Assembly: GCA_030761205.1 (NCBI GenBank)
Contig: JAULJL010000024.1
Span: forward strand, 22,500,126-22,564,125
From: Fremontodendron californicum
Lineage: Eukaryota > Streptophyta > Magnoliopsida > Malvales > Malvaceae
Direction: 5' to 3'
DNA length: 64,000 nt
The position numbers and the translations under genes are program-made. This document shows positions 9,379 through 22,784 of this stretch, piece by piece (positions within the stretch are counted from its first letter, which is position 1; every line of letters starts with the position of its first letter). The notes under the pieces were generated by a model, which saw only the letters and a list, made by a program, of their open reading frames with translations, was not told where the DNA came from and did not search any database.

Positions 9379-11005
9379 GCCGAATTATGTTGAATAATAA
9401 TGGCATGGGTCTAAGTCAGGCTGAGGACAATAAACCAAGCGCTTCTTGGGAGGCAACCCAAAAGGATGGAGAGCATTTATTATATCAGATTTGCATTCCT
9501 TACTCTCCATCATTCTATCTTTTATTGTTTTTCTTTTGTTTTGTTTAGTAGTTCTTTTCTCTTAGATATAATTCTTGCATTGGGGATAATAGCATTACAT
9601 TGAGGACAATGTAAAAATTAAGTGTGGGGGGGAAAATATAGGATTTTCTTTAGTGTATTTTGTTTTTTTATTCTTTTTATGTTGTTTTTAGTGTGTTTTA
9701 GTTACTTTCAATACTATGATGAGATATGAATTGCATGAGTCTAAAACAAATTTATTAGTGAGAAGATTTTCATGAGAATTGAGCTTGATATCAACTTTTT
9801 TATGAGCCAATGTTAATATGATATGTTGATTGAGAAAGAAGCATGTTTAGACTTAAATCTGACTTGTATAATCATCCTTGTGAGTTTTCGAGCCTATATG
9901 ATTGATGCATTATACATATCAATCTAATTTCTTTCTTGAGTGCTCTTATGATTACAAGATTCTCTAGAACTTGCTTTAAACCTTGTTGAGACCATATTGA
10001 TGCATGTGACAACAGAATATGATAAAGGCATTAGGATTTTTAACCAGGGCCAAACAGCCATCCCTTATTGATGTTCCAAGAGAACATCCCCCTTAGTGAA
10101 CCAATTTGAGCCTACAATGAATAAGCTATTTCTTTGGTAACCATAACTTGTCCCTAACCTAAATATACTTATTTATATCCTTACCCTTGTTCTAAAGATG
10201 AATTAGCATGTTTTGAGACATATTGCAAAGACAAGGAAGATCTATTCAAATTTTGGGTTAGAAACAAGAAATAAGTGTAGGGGAGGAGAAAGGCAAAAGT
10301 CAAGAGAAAAATAGAGGGAATATTGCCAAATACAGTCCCATGTGAAAAAAAAATTGAATAATCTCTTGAACTTCTAGTTAAAGAAAAGAAAAAGATGTTC
10401 GAAAGTTGTTTAGAATGAAGAAAAGGCCCAACATGAATATTCGGCCTACGTGATTATGTACTTGTAAAGAGTTTTGAGAAGTTTCTTTGTATGAATCTTA
10501 TTATGTCTCTAAACTCTATAAAATCTTTGGAACTTTTGTAATATCCTTTATCTTTTATTCTTTAGCTATATTATTACCCCTTGGCCCCATTATAACCTTG
10601 CATAAAGACCTCTTGATTCATGAAGTTGCATGATCTAAGTAGTGGAGAATAGGTGGACAAGCAAGCATATGGTAGAAACTGTTTTCATGAGATTGATTGA
10701 GTGTAAACACTTCACCACTACTTTAAAGAGTGAAAATCATGAGGGTATCCCATTTGAGAAGTTGAGATTAAGTTTGAACATGCACTATTTTGATTGAGAT
10801 ACGTTATGTTAATTTTAGCTTAACTTAAACCATTTACTATCAAGCATGATTTTTTTGTGAAACTCTTTAAGCTATTGATTAGTTTATAAGACTTGTTCAA
10901 TGATTATCTATAAGTTGTATTGAAAGTGAACTAGATTCGGTTTTCTTACCTTGTGTCTATTTGATTTTGCTCGAGGACTAGCAAAAGATTAAGTGTGGGG
11001 GAATT
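9379..11005 (+). other. Non-coding 3' region of the Athila copy
   Basis: There is no ORF beyond chance length. It contains the hairpin TTACATTG-AGGA-CAATGTAA (9595-9614), G-rich tracts near 9620-9632, 10272-10286 and 10990-11002, and sequence alignable with 1500-3080. The last tract, AAGTGTGGGGGAATT, ends at the LTR start. Confidence 0.8.
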
Positions 11006-12820
11006 TGATAAGTGCTTAATTTCATACATTTTCCTATTTAATTTCTTTATACTTTGTGCTTTGATTCTTACTTCCTTGACATTTTACTAGGTTTTTATGC
11101 TTTGTAGGTATTTTGGAGGAGATGAAGTCAAAACATGTCAATTAGGATGTTAAAGACCTTACAAAATCACAATCACAAGATGGAAAAAGAGTTGGGAGTC
11201 AAAAAGATCAAATTCTTGGTGCAAAGCAAGAAGACAGATTTGACCTCCGGAGCTTGTTCCTAAGAAAACATGATGTTAGACTCTTTATTCGAAGAAACTT
11301 CCTTCTTGACTTTTGAATATCACTTGATTACCTTTCCAACGGCTGGTCATGGGCCTAAATCGGATAAGAAATGGTCATCCAAATCGGCATTGGAATATCT
11401 CCCTAAAAACCCTAGTGGCAGAAAAAAACCCTAGCCGTAAATGACAACTTTTTCTTAATACCCTAGTTGACATTTAAGTTTATCCTTGCCAAAGAAAGAT
11501 TAGTGGCTGTCAACTTGCATTAATTGCATTAATTGCAAGTATCTTTCCTTAAAGCTAATCCTAGTCAAAGTAGGAGAATTAAATCAGCCTAGACTTTCCT
11601 TCCTTACACTTACTTTGGCTGCAAGAATATAATCTCTCTTCATTAAAGAGTGCTTTGACGAAAACTTTCCTACTTTATTCAAACTTGGCTGCCAAGGCTT
11701 ATATCTTTCCTTAAAACACAAAAGTCAGCCACTTTTCCTTAACTTTAGCCACAAGTCAGCATTTATTGAAGGGAGAGAGCTGAAATTCACTTGTTTGATG
11801 CCCTAGCTATTGCCTATAAATAGAGACCAAGGGGGCATACGAAATTGACACTTCCCCAAGCATCAAATTCTGATTTCTTCTTTGTTTCTTTGTTTTTGAG
11901 AGAGCAAGAGGCTGGATAATTAATATTCTTCTTCTTCTTCTTCTTTCTTTCTTTTATTTTCTTCTTAGATTCTCTTTAATTTTATGTTTATGTTTACAAT
12001 GCCTATGCTAGGCTAAACTTTTATTTGGTTAAGGGTGATTTCAAAGCCCTAGACATGTTATGTAATTAATTTTCAGAATCTATCTATCATTGTTTTCTAT
12101 CAAAGTTGCTTATGTTCTTCCATAAAAATTGTTCATGGTGATGTTTTGATTTGTTTAGGTGGCCAACTAGATAAATCTTGATAATTGTCTAATGCTAGTT
12201 TAGGAGTCTTGATCCGTGTAATTGTCTTGATTTCCTATTCATAAGTAGCAATTTGTGATTAATGATTATGGTCAAGTTTTCAATAATTGCAAAGTGGAAT
12301 ATAACCTAAGTTGAACAATCCGAGCTTATGTGTTTGTTGCTTAGATCAACCTATCTTTCTCATCATAAAGCTGCCATTAAATTGAATTTAGAGAGATTAT
12401 TCTAGGTTGTTTGATGGTTAGAGATTAAATAGAGAGCTTGTTCTATTTAACGACGAACTAAGGAAAGATTGGGGTAACAAAGCTTGTTGTTATCTACGGT
12501 TGTTAACTTTGATAGCTAATTAATGTTGATAGATATGAAATTGATTCTTAATGATGTCTAGTGGTGGAGAATGAAACCTTAACCATATTTTTCATATTTG
12601 ATTCTTCTTAATTACTTGTTTTCTCATTCTTATTGTTAACTTTAGTTTAAATCTGATTTCAAAATCCCCTTTACTTTTGTTTACTTGTTTTTAAGTTTTA
12701 AACTATTAACTTATAAACTAAAACCCAATCCCTGTGGACTCGACCCTTGCTAATCACTATACTCTACAATTGATTTTTTTAGTGCAAGGTTAAATAAGAT
12801 ACACTCTTTTGGGTGCATCA
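11006..12820 (+). repeat. Athila-like LTR, type B (3' LTR)
   Basis: Starts TGATAAGTGCTTAATTTC, ends GGGTGCATCA; 1815 bp. TATAAATAGAG is at 11815-11825. U3 differs completely from type A, while the R/U5 half (from about 11960) is shared. Its right edge falls inside a divergent minus-strand LTR (type D) that begins at 12821, which suggests the element inserted into that LTR. Confidence 0.88.
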
Positions 12821-13198
12821 ACTACTTAATCCCTAACTACCAAATAACCTAAGATAAACATCTGTAGATTCAAAGTGATAGCAGCTTTAAGATGAGAAAG
12901 ATAGATTGATCTAAGCAACAAACACATAAACATGGATTTATTCAACTTAGATTATGTTCCAGTTCATAATTCCTGAAAACCCAACATAATCATGAATTAC
13001 AAATTGCTACTATTGAATAAGAAATCAAGACAAGCTATGTATCAAGTTTCTTAAACTAGCATTAGATAATTATCAAGATATATCTAGTATGCATCCTAAA
13101 CAAATCAATACAAAAATCATAAACAATTCTTGAAGAAGAGCATAAACAACTTTGATAGAAAACTAATATATGATAGAATCTGGAAATTAATTACATAA
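12821..13198 (-). repeat. Divergent LTR (type D) fragment
   Basis: The minus strand reads as the R/U5 half of an Athila-like LTR but is more diverged than types A-C (for example CTTTGAATCTACAGATG in place of the usual sequence). Positions 12892-13198 are nearly repeated at 21442-21750, where the rest of a type D LTR continues. The two pieces probably come from one LTR that was split and partly duplicated. Confidence 0.7.
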
Positions 13199-14856
13199 AA
13201 CAAACACATAAGCTCGGATTGTTCAACTTAGGTTATGTTCCACTTTGTAATTATTGAAAACTTGGCCATAATCATGAGTCACAAATTGCCACTTATGAAT
13301 AGGAAATCAAGACAATTACACGGATCAAGACTCCTAAACTAGCAATAGATAATTATCAAGATCTATCTAGTTGTACACCTAAATAAATAAAAACATCATC
13401 ATGAACAGTTTTAATGGAAGAACATAAGCAACTTTGATAGAAAACAATGATAGATAGATTTTGAAAATTAATTACATAACATGTCTAGGGCTTTGAAATC
13501 ACCCTTAACCAAATAGAAGTTTAGCCTAGCATAGGCTTTATTATCATAAACAGAAAATTAAAGAGAATCTAAGAAGAAAATAAAAGAAAGAAAGAAAGAA
13601 AGAAAGAAGAAGAAGAATATTAATTATCCAGCCTCTTGCTCTCTCAAGAACAAAGAAACAAATAAGAAATCAGAACTTTGATGCTTGGAGAAATGTGATT
13701 TTCGTTTGCCTCCTTGTTCTTTATTTATAGCCAATAGCTAGGGCATAAAACAAGTGAATTTTAGCTCTCTCCCTTCAATAAATGCTGACTTATGGCTAAA
13801 GTTAAGGAAAGGTGGCTGACTTTTGTGTTTTAAGGAAAGAGGGAATACTTGGCAGCCAAGACATGTAGATATAAGGAAATAAATAATTAATTGTAGTCAA
13901 AGCACTCTTTAATGAGGAGAGATTACAAACTTGCAGCCAAAGTAAGTGTAAGGAAGGAAAGTCTTGGCTGATTTAATTCTCCTACTTTGACAAGGATTAG
14001 CTTTAAGGAAATATTCTTGCAATTAATGCAAGTTGACAGCCACTAATCCTACTTTGACAAGGAAAGACATATAATTCAGCTAAGGTATTTATCAAAGGAT
14101 AAATTAAAGCATCCCATGCATGGTTAAAGAAAGGTGGGAATGGTTTTTCCAACTAGGGTTTTTATGGATAAATAGTATATGATACACCACTAGTTTATTA
14201 ATGGAAGGTTTTAGGTAGGTTTAGCCACATAGTGTCTCCTTAATGGGTAGTCAGCTTTTCTTTGTACTTGAAGCTTCATTTCTTGTCCAAATTCATTCTT
14301 TTCAACTCCATAGCAATCCTTATCTTCCAAAACACCTACAAAACACAAAACCATAATAAACTATCAAGAATTTCAAGGAACTAAGAATAAAATATAAGGA
14401 ATATACATGAATTTAAGCACTTATCAAATTCCCCCACACTTAGTCTTTTGCTAATCCTCTAGCAAAACCAAATAGAGACAAGGTGAAGAAAACATAATTT
14501 AGCCCATTTTCAATACACTTATAGATAATCATTGAACAAATCTTATAAACTAACCAATAGCTTAAAGAGTTTCACAAAGAATCATGCTTGATAGTAAAGG
14601 GTTTGAGTTAAGCTAAAGTTAACATAATATATCTCAATCAAATTCGTGCATGGTCAAACTTAATCTCAACTTCTCACATGGGATACTCTCATGACTTTCA
14701 CTCTTTAAAGTAGTGGTAAAGTGTTTACACTCAATCAATCTCATGAAAACAATTCTACCATATGCTTGCTTGTCCACTTATTCTCCACTACTTAGATCAT
14801 GCAACTTCATGAATCAAGAGGTCTTTATTCAAGGTTGTAATGGGGCCAAGGGGTAA
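13199..14856 (-). mobile_element. Truncated type B LTR with polypurine tract and 3' region
   Basis: On the minus strand, 14856-14427 is the end of an element 3' region. AAGTGTGGGGGAATT lies at its boundary, and a type B LTR runs from 14426 (TGATAAGTGC...) to about 13199, where it is cut off within R/U5. The 3' region is itself cut at 14857 by a type A LTR. No coding sequence. Confidence 0.75.
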
Positions 14857-16727
14857 TGATGCACCCAAAAGAGTGTATCTTATTTAACCTTGCACTAAAA
14901 AGATCAATTGTAAGTATAATGATTAGCAAGGGTCGAGTCCTCAGGGATTGGGTTTTAATCTATGAGTTATTAGTTTATAACTTACGTTCAAAGAAAACAA
15001 TAAAAGAAAAGGGGTTTTTGAAGCCAGATTTAAACTAAAGTAAATAATAAGAATAAGATGCAAGGCGGTATAACCAGCCAATAAAAATATATATACTAAA
15101 TTAGGCGGTATAACCAGCCAATAAAAATATATATACTAAATTAGGCGGTATAACCAGCCAATAAAAATAAAACAAAGTTAATATACAAATTAGGCGGTAT
15201 AACCAGCCAATAAAAATAAATATACTTTTAAAAATAAGCAAACTAGAAAAGTAAGAAAACAAGTAAGTAAGAAGAATCAAATATGAAAAATATGGTTAAG
15301 GTTTCATTCTCCACCACTAGACATCATTAAGAATCAATTTCAGATCTATCAATATCAACCAACTATCAAAGTTAACAACCGTAGATAACAACAAGCTCTA
15401 TTATCCCAATCTTTCCTTAGTTTGTCGTTAAATAGAACAAGCTCTCTATTTAATCTCTAACCATTAAACAACCTAGAATAAGCTCTCTAAATTCAATTTA
15501 ATGGCAGCTTTATGATGAGAAAGATAGGTTGATCTAAGCAACAAACACATAAGCTCGGATTGTTCAACTTAGGTTATGTTCCACTTTGCAATTATTGAAA
15601 ACTTGACCATAATCATTAATCACAAATTGCCACTTATGAATAGGAAATCAAGACAATTACACGGATCAAGACTCCTAGACTAGCAATAGATAATTATCAA
15701 GATCTATCTAGTTGTACACCTAAATAAATCAAGACAACATCATGAACAATTCTTGTAGAAGAACATAAGCAACTTTGATAGAAAATTAATGATAGATAGA
15801 ATCTGAAAATCAATCACAAAACATGTCTAGGGCTTTGAAATCACCCTTAACCAAATAGAAGTTTAGCCTAGCATAGGCATTGTAAACATAAACATAAAAT
15901 TAAAGAGAATCTAAGAAGGAAATAAAAGAAAGAAAGAAGAAGAAGAAAATAAAGAAAAAGAAAACTAGAGAAAAGAAAGAAGAAGAAAACTTAGAGAATT
16001 TTATTACAATGGCTAATATCGTACCAATGTACAATATCCCTTACAATCATCCAAGGCCCTCTATTTATACACATTTTGGAGGGCTAAATGACAAGAGACA
16101 AGCTTTACAAATTTCAAAGGTAGGTATAATAGGTGGGTGCATTTTTCTAACAATTTTCGTCATATTGTATGACAATTTTGATCAGCCAGCTTGATGGTCG
16201 ATTTTGTCAATATTGGAGGCTTGATCTGATCACATGGTCTTCTAGAAAAATGTTCCCCTATCAGTTAGTGATCCATAGCCGTTGGAATCAGCTCATTCTC
16301 TGATGTGGATCAGAAGATATGGGCAAAATACCAAAACTGGTCAGCACAGATGTCATTGCACATCAGCCAACTTGATGGTTGATTTCGCTAGGGAAAACGA
16401 CTCCGTTTCAAGAAGTGTAAAACATGAAAAAGATAGATATGCCTCTTAGCTTTGCACGGTTAAAATTACAGCCTTATTGCTTTAGTGAAACTCCAGATAT
16501 AGCTGATATGGCAAAAGGTGTCGGAACTGGAACTGAACTGGATTTGCCCTTAATTGTTGATTTAACCTAGTAATCTGAAATCACTCAAACAAACTCGTGA
16601 AAAACACCAAATTACATAAAAATATAAAAAAATCATAAATACAATTAGACTAAGCAATAATAACTCGTATTTGACACAAAACAATAACAAAACATAACTA
16701 AAAACTATATAATTATACGAGTTATCA
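14857..16727 (-). repeat. LTR type A (minus strand)
   Basis: Reverse complement begins TGATAACTCG and ends GGGTGCATCA; 1871 bp. TATA box at 16058-16069 and four minisatellite units at about 15062-15230. A 61-residue plus-strand ORF at 16009-16194 lies antisense across the promoter and is not considered a gene. Confidence 0.88.
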
Positions 16728-18540
16728 CACCCCCACACTTAGATTGTTGCTAGTCCCTAGCAACAACTCAATAAAAATAAAATAAGAAAATCTAATCTAA
16801 TCCATTTTCGTAGGAAATCACGGTGGCACTTAGCATGTGACACAAGCCTTTAAACCCCTAGGTGTCCCTAGTGGACGAGTTTAGTCTCGTGAGGGTTTAC
16901 TAGGACGATACCCACAAACATTGAAGACATAAGAAAAACTAATAATAATTATAACTAATCCTTCCAATATAAATTAGAGATAATCATTGGACAAGTCTTA
17001 AAAACTAATCAATAGCTTAAAGAAATTCACAAAAAATCTTGCTTGAATGTAAATTGTTTGAGTTAAGCCAATATTAACATAACATATTTCAATCAAAATA
17101 GTGCATATTCAAACTTAATCTCAACTTCTCACATGGGATACTCTCTTGATTTTCACTCTTTAAAGTAGTGGTAAAGTGTTTACACTCAATCAATCTCATG
17201 AAAACACTTCTACCATATGCTTGCTTGTCCACCTATTCTCCACTATTTAGATCATACAACTTCATAAATCAAGAGGTCTTTATTCAAGGTTGTAATGGGG
17301 CCAAAGGGTTATAATGTGGTTAAAGAACAAAAGGATAAAGATATCACAAAGGTTCCAAAGAGTTCATAGAGTTTAGAGACATAATAAGATCATAAAAATA
17401 AAACTTCTCAAAACTCTTATAAAGCACATAATAACATAGGCTAAATATTCATGTTGAGCCTTAGCATCATTCTAACCAACTTTGTAACATCTTTTTCTTT
17501 ACTTTAACTAGAAGTTCAAGAGAAGATTTTTTTTTTTTAATATGGGAATGTATTTAACAATGATCCCTTTCTTTTTCTCTTGACTTTTTCTTTTCTTTTC
17601 TTCCCCCACACTTATCTTTTGTTTCTAACCCAAATTTTCAACTAAAATTATCCCTTGTTTTTTGCAATATGTCTCAAAATATATAATCCATCTTTAGAAC
17701 AAGGGTAAGGATATAAGTATATTTAGGCTAGGTGTAAGTTGTAGTTACCAAATAAATAGCTTATTCAATGTAGGCTCAAATTGGCTCACTAGGGGTGTGT
17801 TCTCTTGGAACATCAATAAGGGATGGCTGTTTGGCCCTGGTTAAAAATCCTAATGCCTCTATCATATTCATGTTGTCACATGCATCAATATAGTCTCAAA
17901 AAGGTTTAAAGCAAGTTCTACAGAATCATGTAATCATAAGAGCACTCAAGAAAGAAATTAGATTTATATGTAAGCATCAATCATATAGGCCCAAAAACTC
18001 ACAAGGATGATTATACAAGTCAGATTTAAGTCTAAACATGCTTCTTTCTCAATCAACATATCATATTAATATTGGCTCATAAAAAAAATGATATCAAGCT
18101 CAATTCTCATGAAAATCTTCTCACTAATAAATCAGTTTTAGACTTATGCAATTTATATCTCATCATAGTATTGAAAGTAACTAAAACACACTAAAAACAA
18201 ACTAAAAAGACTCAAAACAAAACAAAATAACTAAATTCAAAACAAAACAAAACAAAATAACTGAAGGAAATCCTAAATTCTTTCCCCCCCACACTTAATT
18301 CTTACATTATCCTCAATGTAATGCTATTATCCCCAATGAAAGAATCATGTGTAAGAGAAAAGAACTAATAAACAAAATAAGCTTATGCAGCCTAAATGAA
18401 CTTAAAAACACTAAACACAATTAACAAAGAAACATAAGAAAAAGATAAAGAAAAAGAGAGCAAATCTGAGGATGGCAGTTTGGCAATGCTTTCACTAATT
18501 GGGCTGCCTCCCAATTAGCACTTGATTGATTGTTTTCAGC
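16728..18540 (-). other. Non-coding 3' region of the gag-only element
   Basis: Holds three G-rich tracts on the minus strand (about 18290, 17602 and 16728-16740) and the conserved hairpin in its G-U variant near 18302-18325. No gene is seen. Confidence 0.75.
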
Positions 18541-19587
18541 CTAGCCAATACCCCTTCTTGGCTTTTTAGGATATTTTGGCTTAGATATGAAACTTCTTGG
18601 ATTTTTGCATTTTGGAGGAAGTTTTCTTTGCAAAACAGCCAATGCATTCTCCCCCATACTTATTATTTCATCATTCTTGGTGGGGTATAGCTCTTTGAGG
18701 AATTGTGCATATCCTGGTACTTGTCTAATGGCATCCACAAGCAAGCTGTTTAAGGTTTCCAGAATTTTTTGTTCATGTTCCTCCTTCTTGGACTTTGCAA
18801 ATCTGCTAGAAAAAAGTGGAGAAGAAACATTAGTAGAAATAAGAACCTTAAAAGTTACCTGAGCTGTCGAAGTACTCTCAATTTGAATGGTGGCTTCATT
18901 ATCCTCAAGAAGTGAATCCATATTTGGTTTTGTCTCATCCTCATCTTATTCCTCATTCCTCAAGGTCACAATATTAGCATTCTCCTTTGGGTTAATCACC
19001 GTTTGGGAAGGGAGTGCTAGAGATCTTTGTGCTACTAATTCCACCATACTACTAGCCAATAGGCTCATTTGTGTTTCCAAACTCTGGATACTTGCCTTTG
19101 TTTCCTGTTGAAATTGCAAAATATTAGTAATAAGAGAATTGACAAATTCTTCTAAAGAATTACCTGAGTTTTGAGTCATATGTGGTGGCTAAAAAAGATC
19201 TGGTTCTTGAGACCATGACTGATTGAAGCTGAATGGATGAGTGTAACTGGCATAAGGATCTACTTCTTGATAATATCCCGAGTAGCCATAATTAGTATGA
19301 TCCCACCATCCCTCATGGTAAGTGTTTGAGTAATGATCATACTGTTGGTCTTGGAACCCTTGATGGCCTTGACATCTTCCCACATCATAGGCTGGTTCAA
19401 AATTATCTTTTTGGCAATATGGGCACCAATTGGTTGGATGATCCATCATGAAGCACACTTCACACTTCTTTGATTGTTGAACATTACCCATGGCCAACTG
19501 TTGAACTAGGGAGGTGAGATTGGCTCGTTGGTTCTCCATGTTCATGTATGCCACCAACTCTTCAAGTGTTAAATTGCTCAATTCCAT
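18541..19587 (-). pseudogene. gag: Athila-like gag, short form with zinc-knuckle-like motif, two stops
   Basis: The frame starts MELSNLTLEELVAYMNMEN at 19587 and ends PRRGIG at 18541 (about 348 codons). Unlike the other short gags here it keeps a cysteine segment, CEVCFMMDHPTNWCPYC (near residues 38-54). This is followed by the Athila motif HYSNTYHEGWWDHTNYGY and the QFQQETKASIQSLE segment. TAG near 19189 and TAA near 18946 interrupt one continuous frame; both align with CAG or CAA in sister copies. It resembles the C-terminal half of the full Athila gag at 4978-5800 and lacks a capsid-like N-terminus. It is probably the ancestral form of the short gags at 25653, 29033 and 35958. Confidence 0.82.
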
Positions 19588-19697
19588 CGTGTTTTGCTCA
19601 AAATCTGAAAAGAAAAACCTGTATGTACAAGAAAAATAAAATTAATTACAACTGAAAATAAGAATAAACCAAGTAACAAATAAACTAAAGAAAGCAA

Positions 19698-19715
19698 TCC
19701 CCGGCAACGGCGCCA
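19698..19715 (-). promoter_or_regulatory. Primer binding site, tRNA-Asp
   Basis: The plus strand reads TCCCCGGCAACGGCGCCA, identical to the 3' end of plant tRNA-Asp(GUC) with CCA, so the minus-strand element pairs with that tRNA. It lies 6 bases from the LTR end at 19722. tRNA-Asp priming is typical of Athila elements. Confidence 0.9.
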
Positions 19716-19721
19716 AAATCT

Positions 19722-21441
19722 TGGTGCACCCAAAAGAGTGTATCTTATTTAACTTTGCACTTAAAAAGAATCAATTGTAGAGTATAGTGATTAGCAAGGG
19801 TCGAGTCCCCAGGGATTGGGTTTTAGTTTATAAGTTAATAGTTTATTATTTAAAAACAAGTAAACAAAAGTAAAGCGAATTTTGAGATCAGATTTAAACT
19901 AAAGTTAACAATAAGAATGAGAAAACAAGTAATTAAGAAGAATCAAATATGAGAAATATGGTTAAGGTTTCATTCTCCACCACTAGACATCATTAAGAAT
20001 CAATTTCATATCTATCAACATCAATTAACTATCAAAGTTACCAACCGTAGATAACAACAAGCTCTGTTACCCCAATCTTTCCTTAGTTCATCGTTAAATA
20101 GAACAAGCTCTCTATTTAATCTCTAACTATCAAACAACCTAGAATAAGCTCTCTAAGTTCAATTTAATAGCAGCTTTATGATGAGAAAGATAGGTTGATC
20201 TAAGCAACAAACACATAAGCTCAGATTGTTCAACTTAGGTTATGTTCCACTTTGCAATTATTGAAAACTTGGCCATAATCATGAATCACAAATTGCCACT
20301 TATGAATAGGAAATCAAGACAATTACACGGATCAAGACTCCTAAACTAGCAATAGATAATTATCAAGATCTATCTAGTTGTACACCTAAATAAATAAAAA
20401 CATCATCATGAACAATTTTAATGGAAGAACATAAGCAACTTTGATAGAAAACAATGATAGATAGATTTTGAAAATTAATTACATAACATGTCTAGGGCTT
20501 TGAAATCACCCTTAACCAAATAGAAGTTTAGCCTAGCATAGGCTTTATTATCATAAACAGAAAATTAAAGAGAATCTAAGAAGAAAATAAAAGAAAGAAA
20601 GAAAGAAAGAAGAAGAAGAATATTAATTATCCAGCCTCTTGCTCTCTCAAAAACAAAGAAACAAAGAAGAAATCAGAACTTTGATGCTTGGAGAAGTGTG
20701 ATTTTCGTTTGCCCCCTTGTTCTCTATTTATAGCCAATAGCTAGGGCATAAAACAAGTGAATTTCAGCTCTCTCCCTTTAATAAATGCTAACTTATTGCT
20801 AAAGTTAAGGAAATGTAGCTGAATATTGTGTTTTAAGGAAAGAAGGAATACTTGGCAGCCAAGGCATGTAGATATAAGGAAAGAAATAATTAATTATAGT
20901 CAAAGCACTCTTTAATGAGGAGAGATTACAAACTTGCAGCAAAAGTAAGTGTAAGGAAGGAAAGTCTTGGCTGATTTAATTCTCATACTTTGACAATGGT
21001 TAGCTTTAAGGAAAGATTCTTGCAATTAATGCAAGTTGACAGCCACTAATCCTACTTTGACAAGGAAAGACATATAATTCAGCTAAGGTATTTATCAAAA
21101 GATAAATTAAAGCATCCCATGCATGGTTAAAGGGAGGTGGGAATGGTTTTTCCAACTAGGGTTTTATGGATAAATAGTATATGATACACCACTAGTTTAT
21201 TAATAGAAGGTTTTAGGTTAGGTTTAGCCACATAGTGTCTTCTTGATGGGCAGTCAGCTTTTCTTTGTGCTTGAAGCTTCATTTCTTGTCCAAATTCATT
21301 CTTTTCAACTCCATAACAATCCTTATCTTCCAAAACACCTACAAAATACAAAACCATAATAAACTATCAAGAATTTCAAGGAACTAAGCATAAAATATAA
21401 GGAATTGAGATATGAAAATACATGAATTTAAGCACTTATCA
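19722..21441 (-). repeat. LTR type B (minus strand, 5' LTR)
   Basis: Reverse complement begins TGATAAGTGCTTAAATTC and ends GGGTGCACCA; 1720 bp. It abuts another LTR (type D) at 21442. A 76-residue minus ORF at 21127-21357 lies within U3 and looks fortuitous. Confidence 0.85.
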
Positions 21442-22784
21442 ATGAGAAAGATAGATTGATCTAAGCAATAAACACATAAACATGGATTTATTCAACTTAG
21501 GTTATGTTCCACTTCATAATTCCTGAAAACCCAACATAATCATGAATTACAAATTGCTACTATTGAATAAGAAATCAAGACCAGCTATGTATCAAGTTTC
21601 TTAAACTAGCATTAGATAATTATCAAGATATATCTAGTATGCATCCTCAACAAATCAATACAAAAATCATAAACAATTCTTGTAGAAGAGCATAAACAAC
21701 TTTGATCGAAAACTAATATATGATAGAATCTGAAAATTAATTACATAACATGTCTAGGGCTTTGAAATCACCCTTAACCAAAAAGAAGTTTAGCCTTGTA
21801 TAGGCATTATTAACATAAACAGAAAATTAAAGAGAAACTAAAAAGAAAACTAGAAGAAAGAAGAAGAAAATCAGAATACAAGAGTAGAAAAAGTGTAGAG
21901 ATTAGCTCCCCCTTGGTCTCTTTATATAGGCAGCCCGTATGTCTTGTGCATCAAGTAGCATTTAATGTGATCTTGCAATTAAGAGCATTTAATGCTTGAG
22001 TGGTGGCTGACTTAAGGTTTTTAAGGAAAGAAATAATACTGTTCAGCCAAGGTTTAATTACCTAAGGAACGAAAGAATTAATTGTAGTCAAAGAACTCTT
22101 TAATAAGAAAAGATGCTTTGCTTGCAGCCAAAGCATGTAGAAATAAGGAAAGTCATAGTTGATTTAAATCTCCTAGTTTGACTGGGTTTGTGTATTATGG
22201 AAAATAAGATAGATTCTTGCAATTAATGCAGATTTTATCACATGGGAAATCAAGTAGATTCTTGCAATTAATGCAAGTTGACAGCCAGTAATCCTTCTTT
22301 TACAAGGATATACATAAATGTCAGTTAGGGTATTAAGAAAGAAAGGTGATTTGCGGTTAGGGTTTTTTCTGTCACTAGAGTTGTTTAGGGAGATACTCAA
22401 TGCCAATTTGGATGACCATTTCTTATCCGATTTAGGCCCATGACCTACCGTTGGAAAGGTAATCAAGTCAGCTTCAAAAGTCAAGAAGAAGTTTCTTCGA
22501 ATAAAGACTCTAACATCATGTTTTCTTAGCAACAAGCTATGGAGGTCAAATCTGCCTTCTTGCTTTGCACCAAGAATTTGATCTTTTTGACTCCCAAGTA
22601 TTTTTCCGTCTTGTGATTGTGATTTTATAAGCTCTTAAACATCGTAATTGACATGTTTTGACTTCATCTCTTCCAAAATACCTACAAAGCATAAAAACCT
22701 AGTAAAATGTCAAGGAACTTAAGAATCAAAGCACAAAGTATAAGGAAATTAAATAGGAAAATGTATGAAATTAAGCACTTATCA
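21442..22784 (-). repeat. LTR type D fragment (U3 side)
   Basis: The minus strand begins TGATAAGTGCTTAATTTC at 22784 and runs into the R region at 21442, where it is interrupted by the type B LTR. Its missing U5 side resembles 12821-12896, which ends with the same ATGAG found at 21442-21446. The 120-residue ORF at 22173-22535 lies in U3 sequence present in many LTR copies and is not called. Confidence 0.7.

Larger units (their letters stand above)
14857..21441 (-). mobile_element. Gag-only Athila-like element with mismatched LTRs
   Basis: Read on the minus strand it is: type B LTR (21441-19722), tRNA-Asp primer site (19715-19698), decayed gag (19587-18541), non-coding 3' region with G-rich tracts (to 16728) and type A LTR (16727-14857). 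It lacks all pol domains, so it is non-autonomous. The two LTRs share R/U5 but have different U3 halves, and no target duplication joins the flanks (GGTAA versus ATGAG). The unit is therefore recombinant, not one clean insertion. Confidence 0.75.

Noticed and set aside
9379..11005. Possible env-like ORF downstream of Athila integrase
   Set aside because: No frame longer than 64 codons and no membrane or signal-like pattern.
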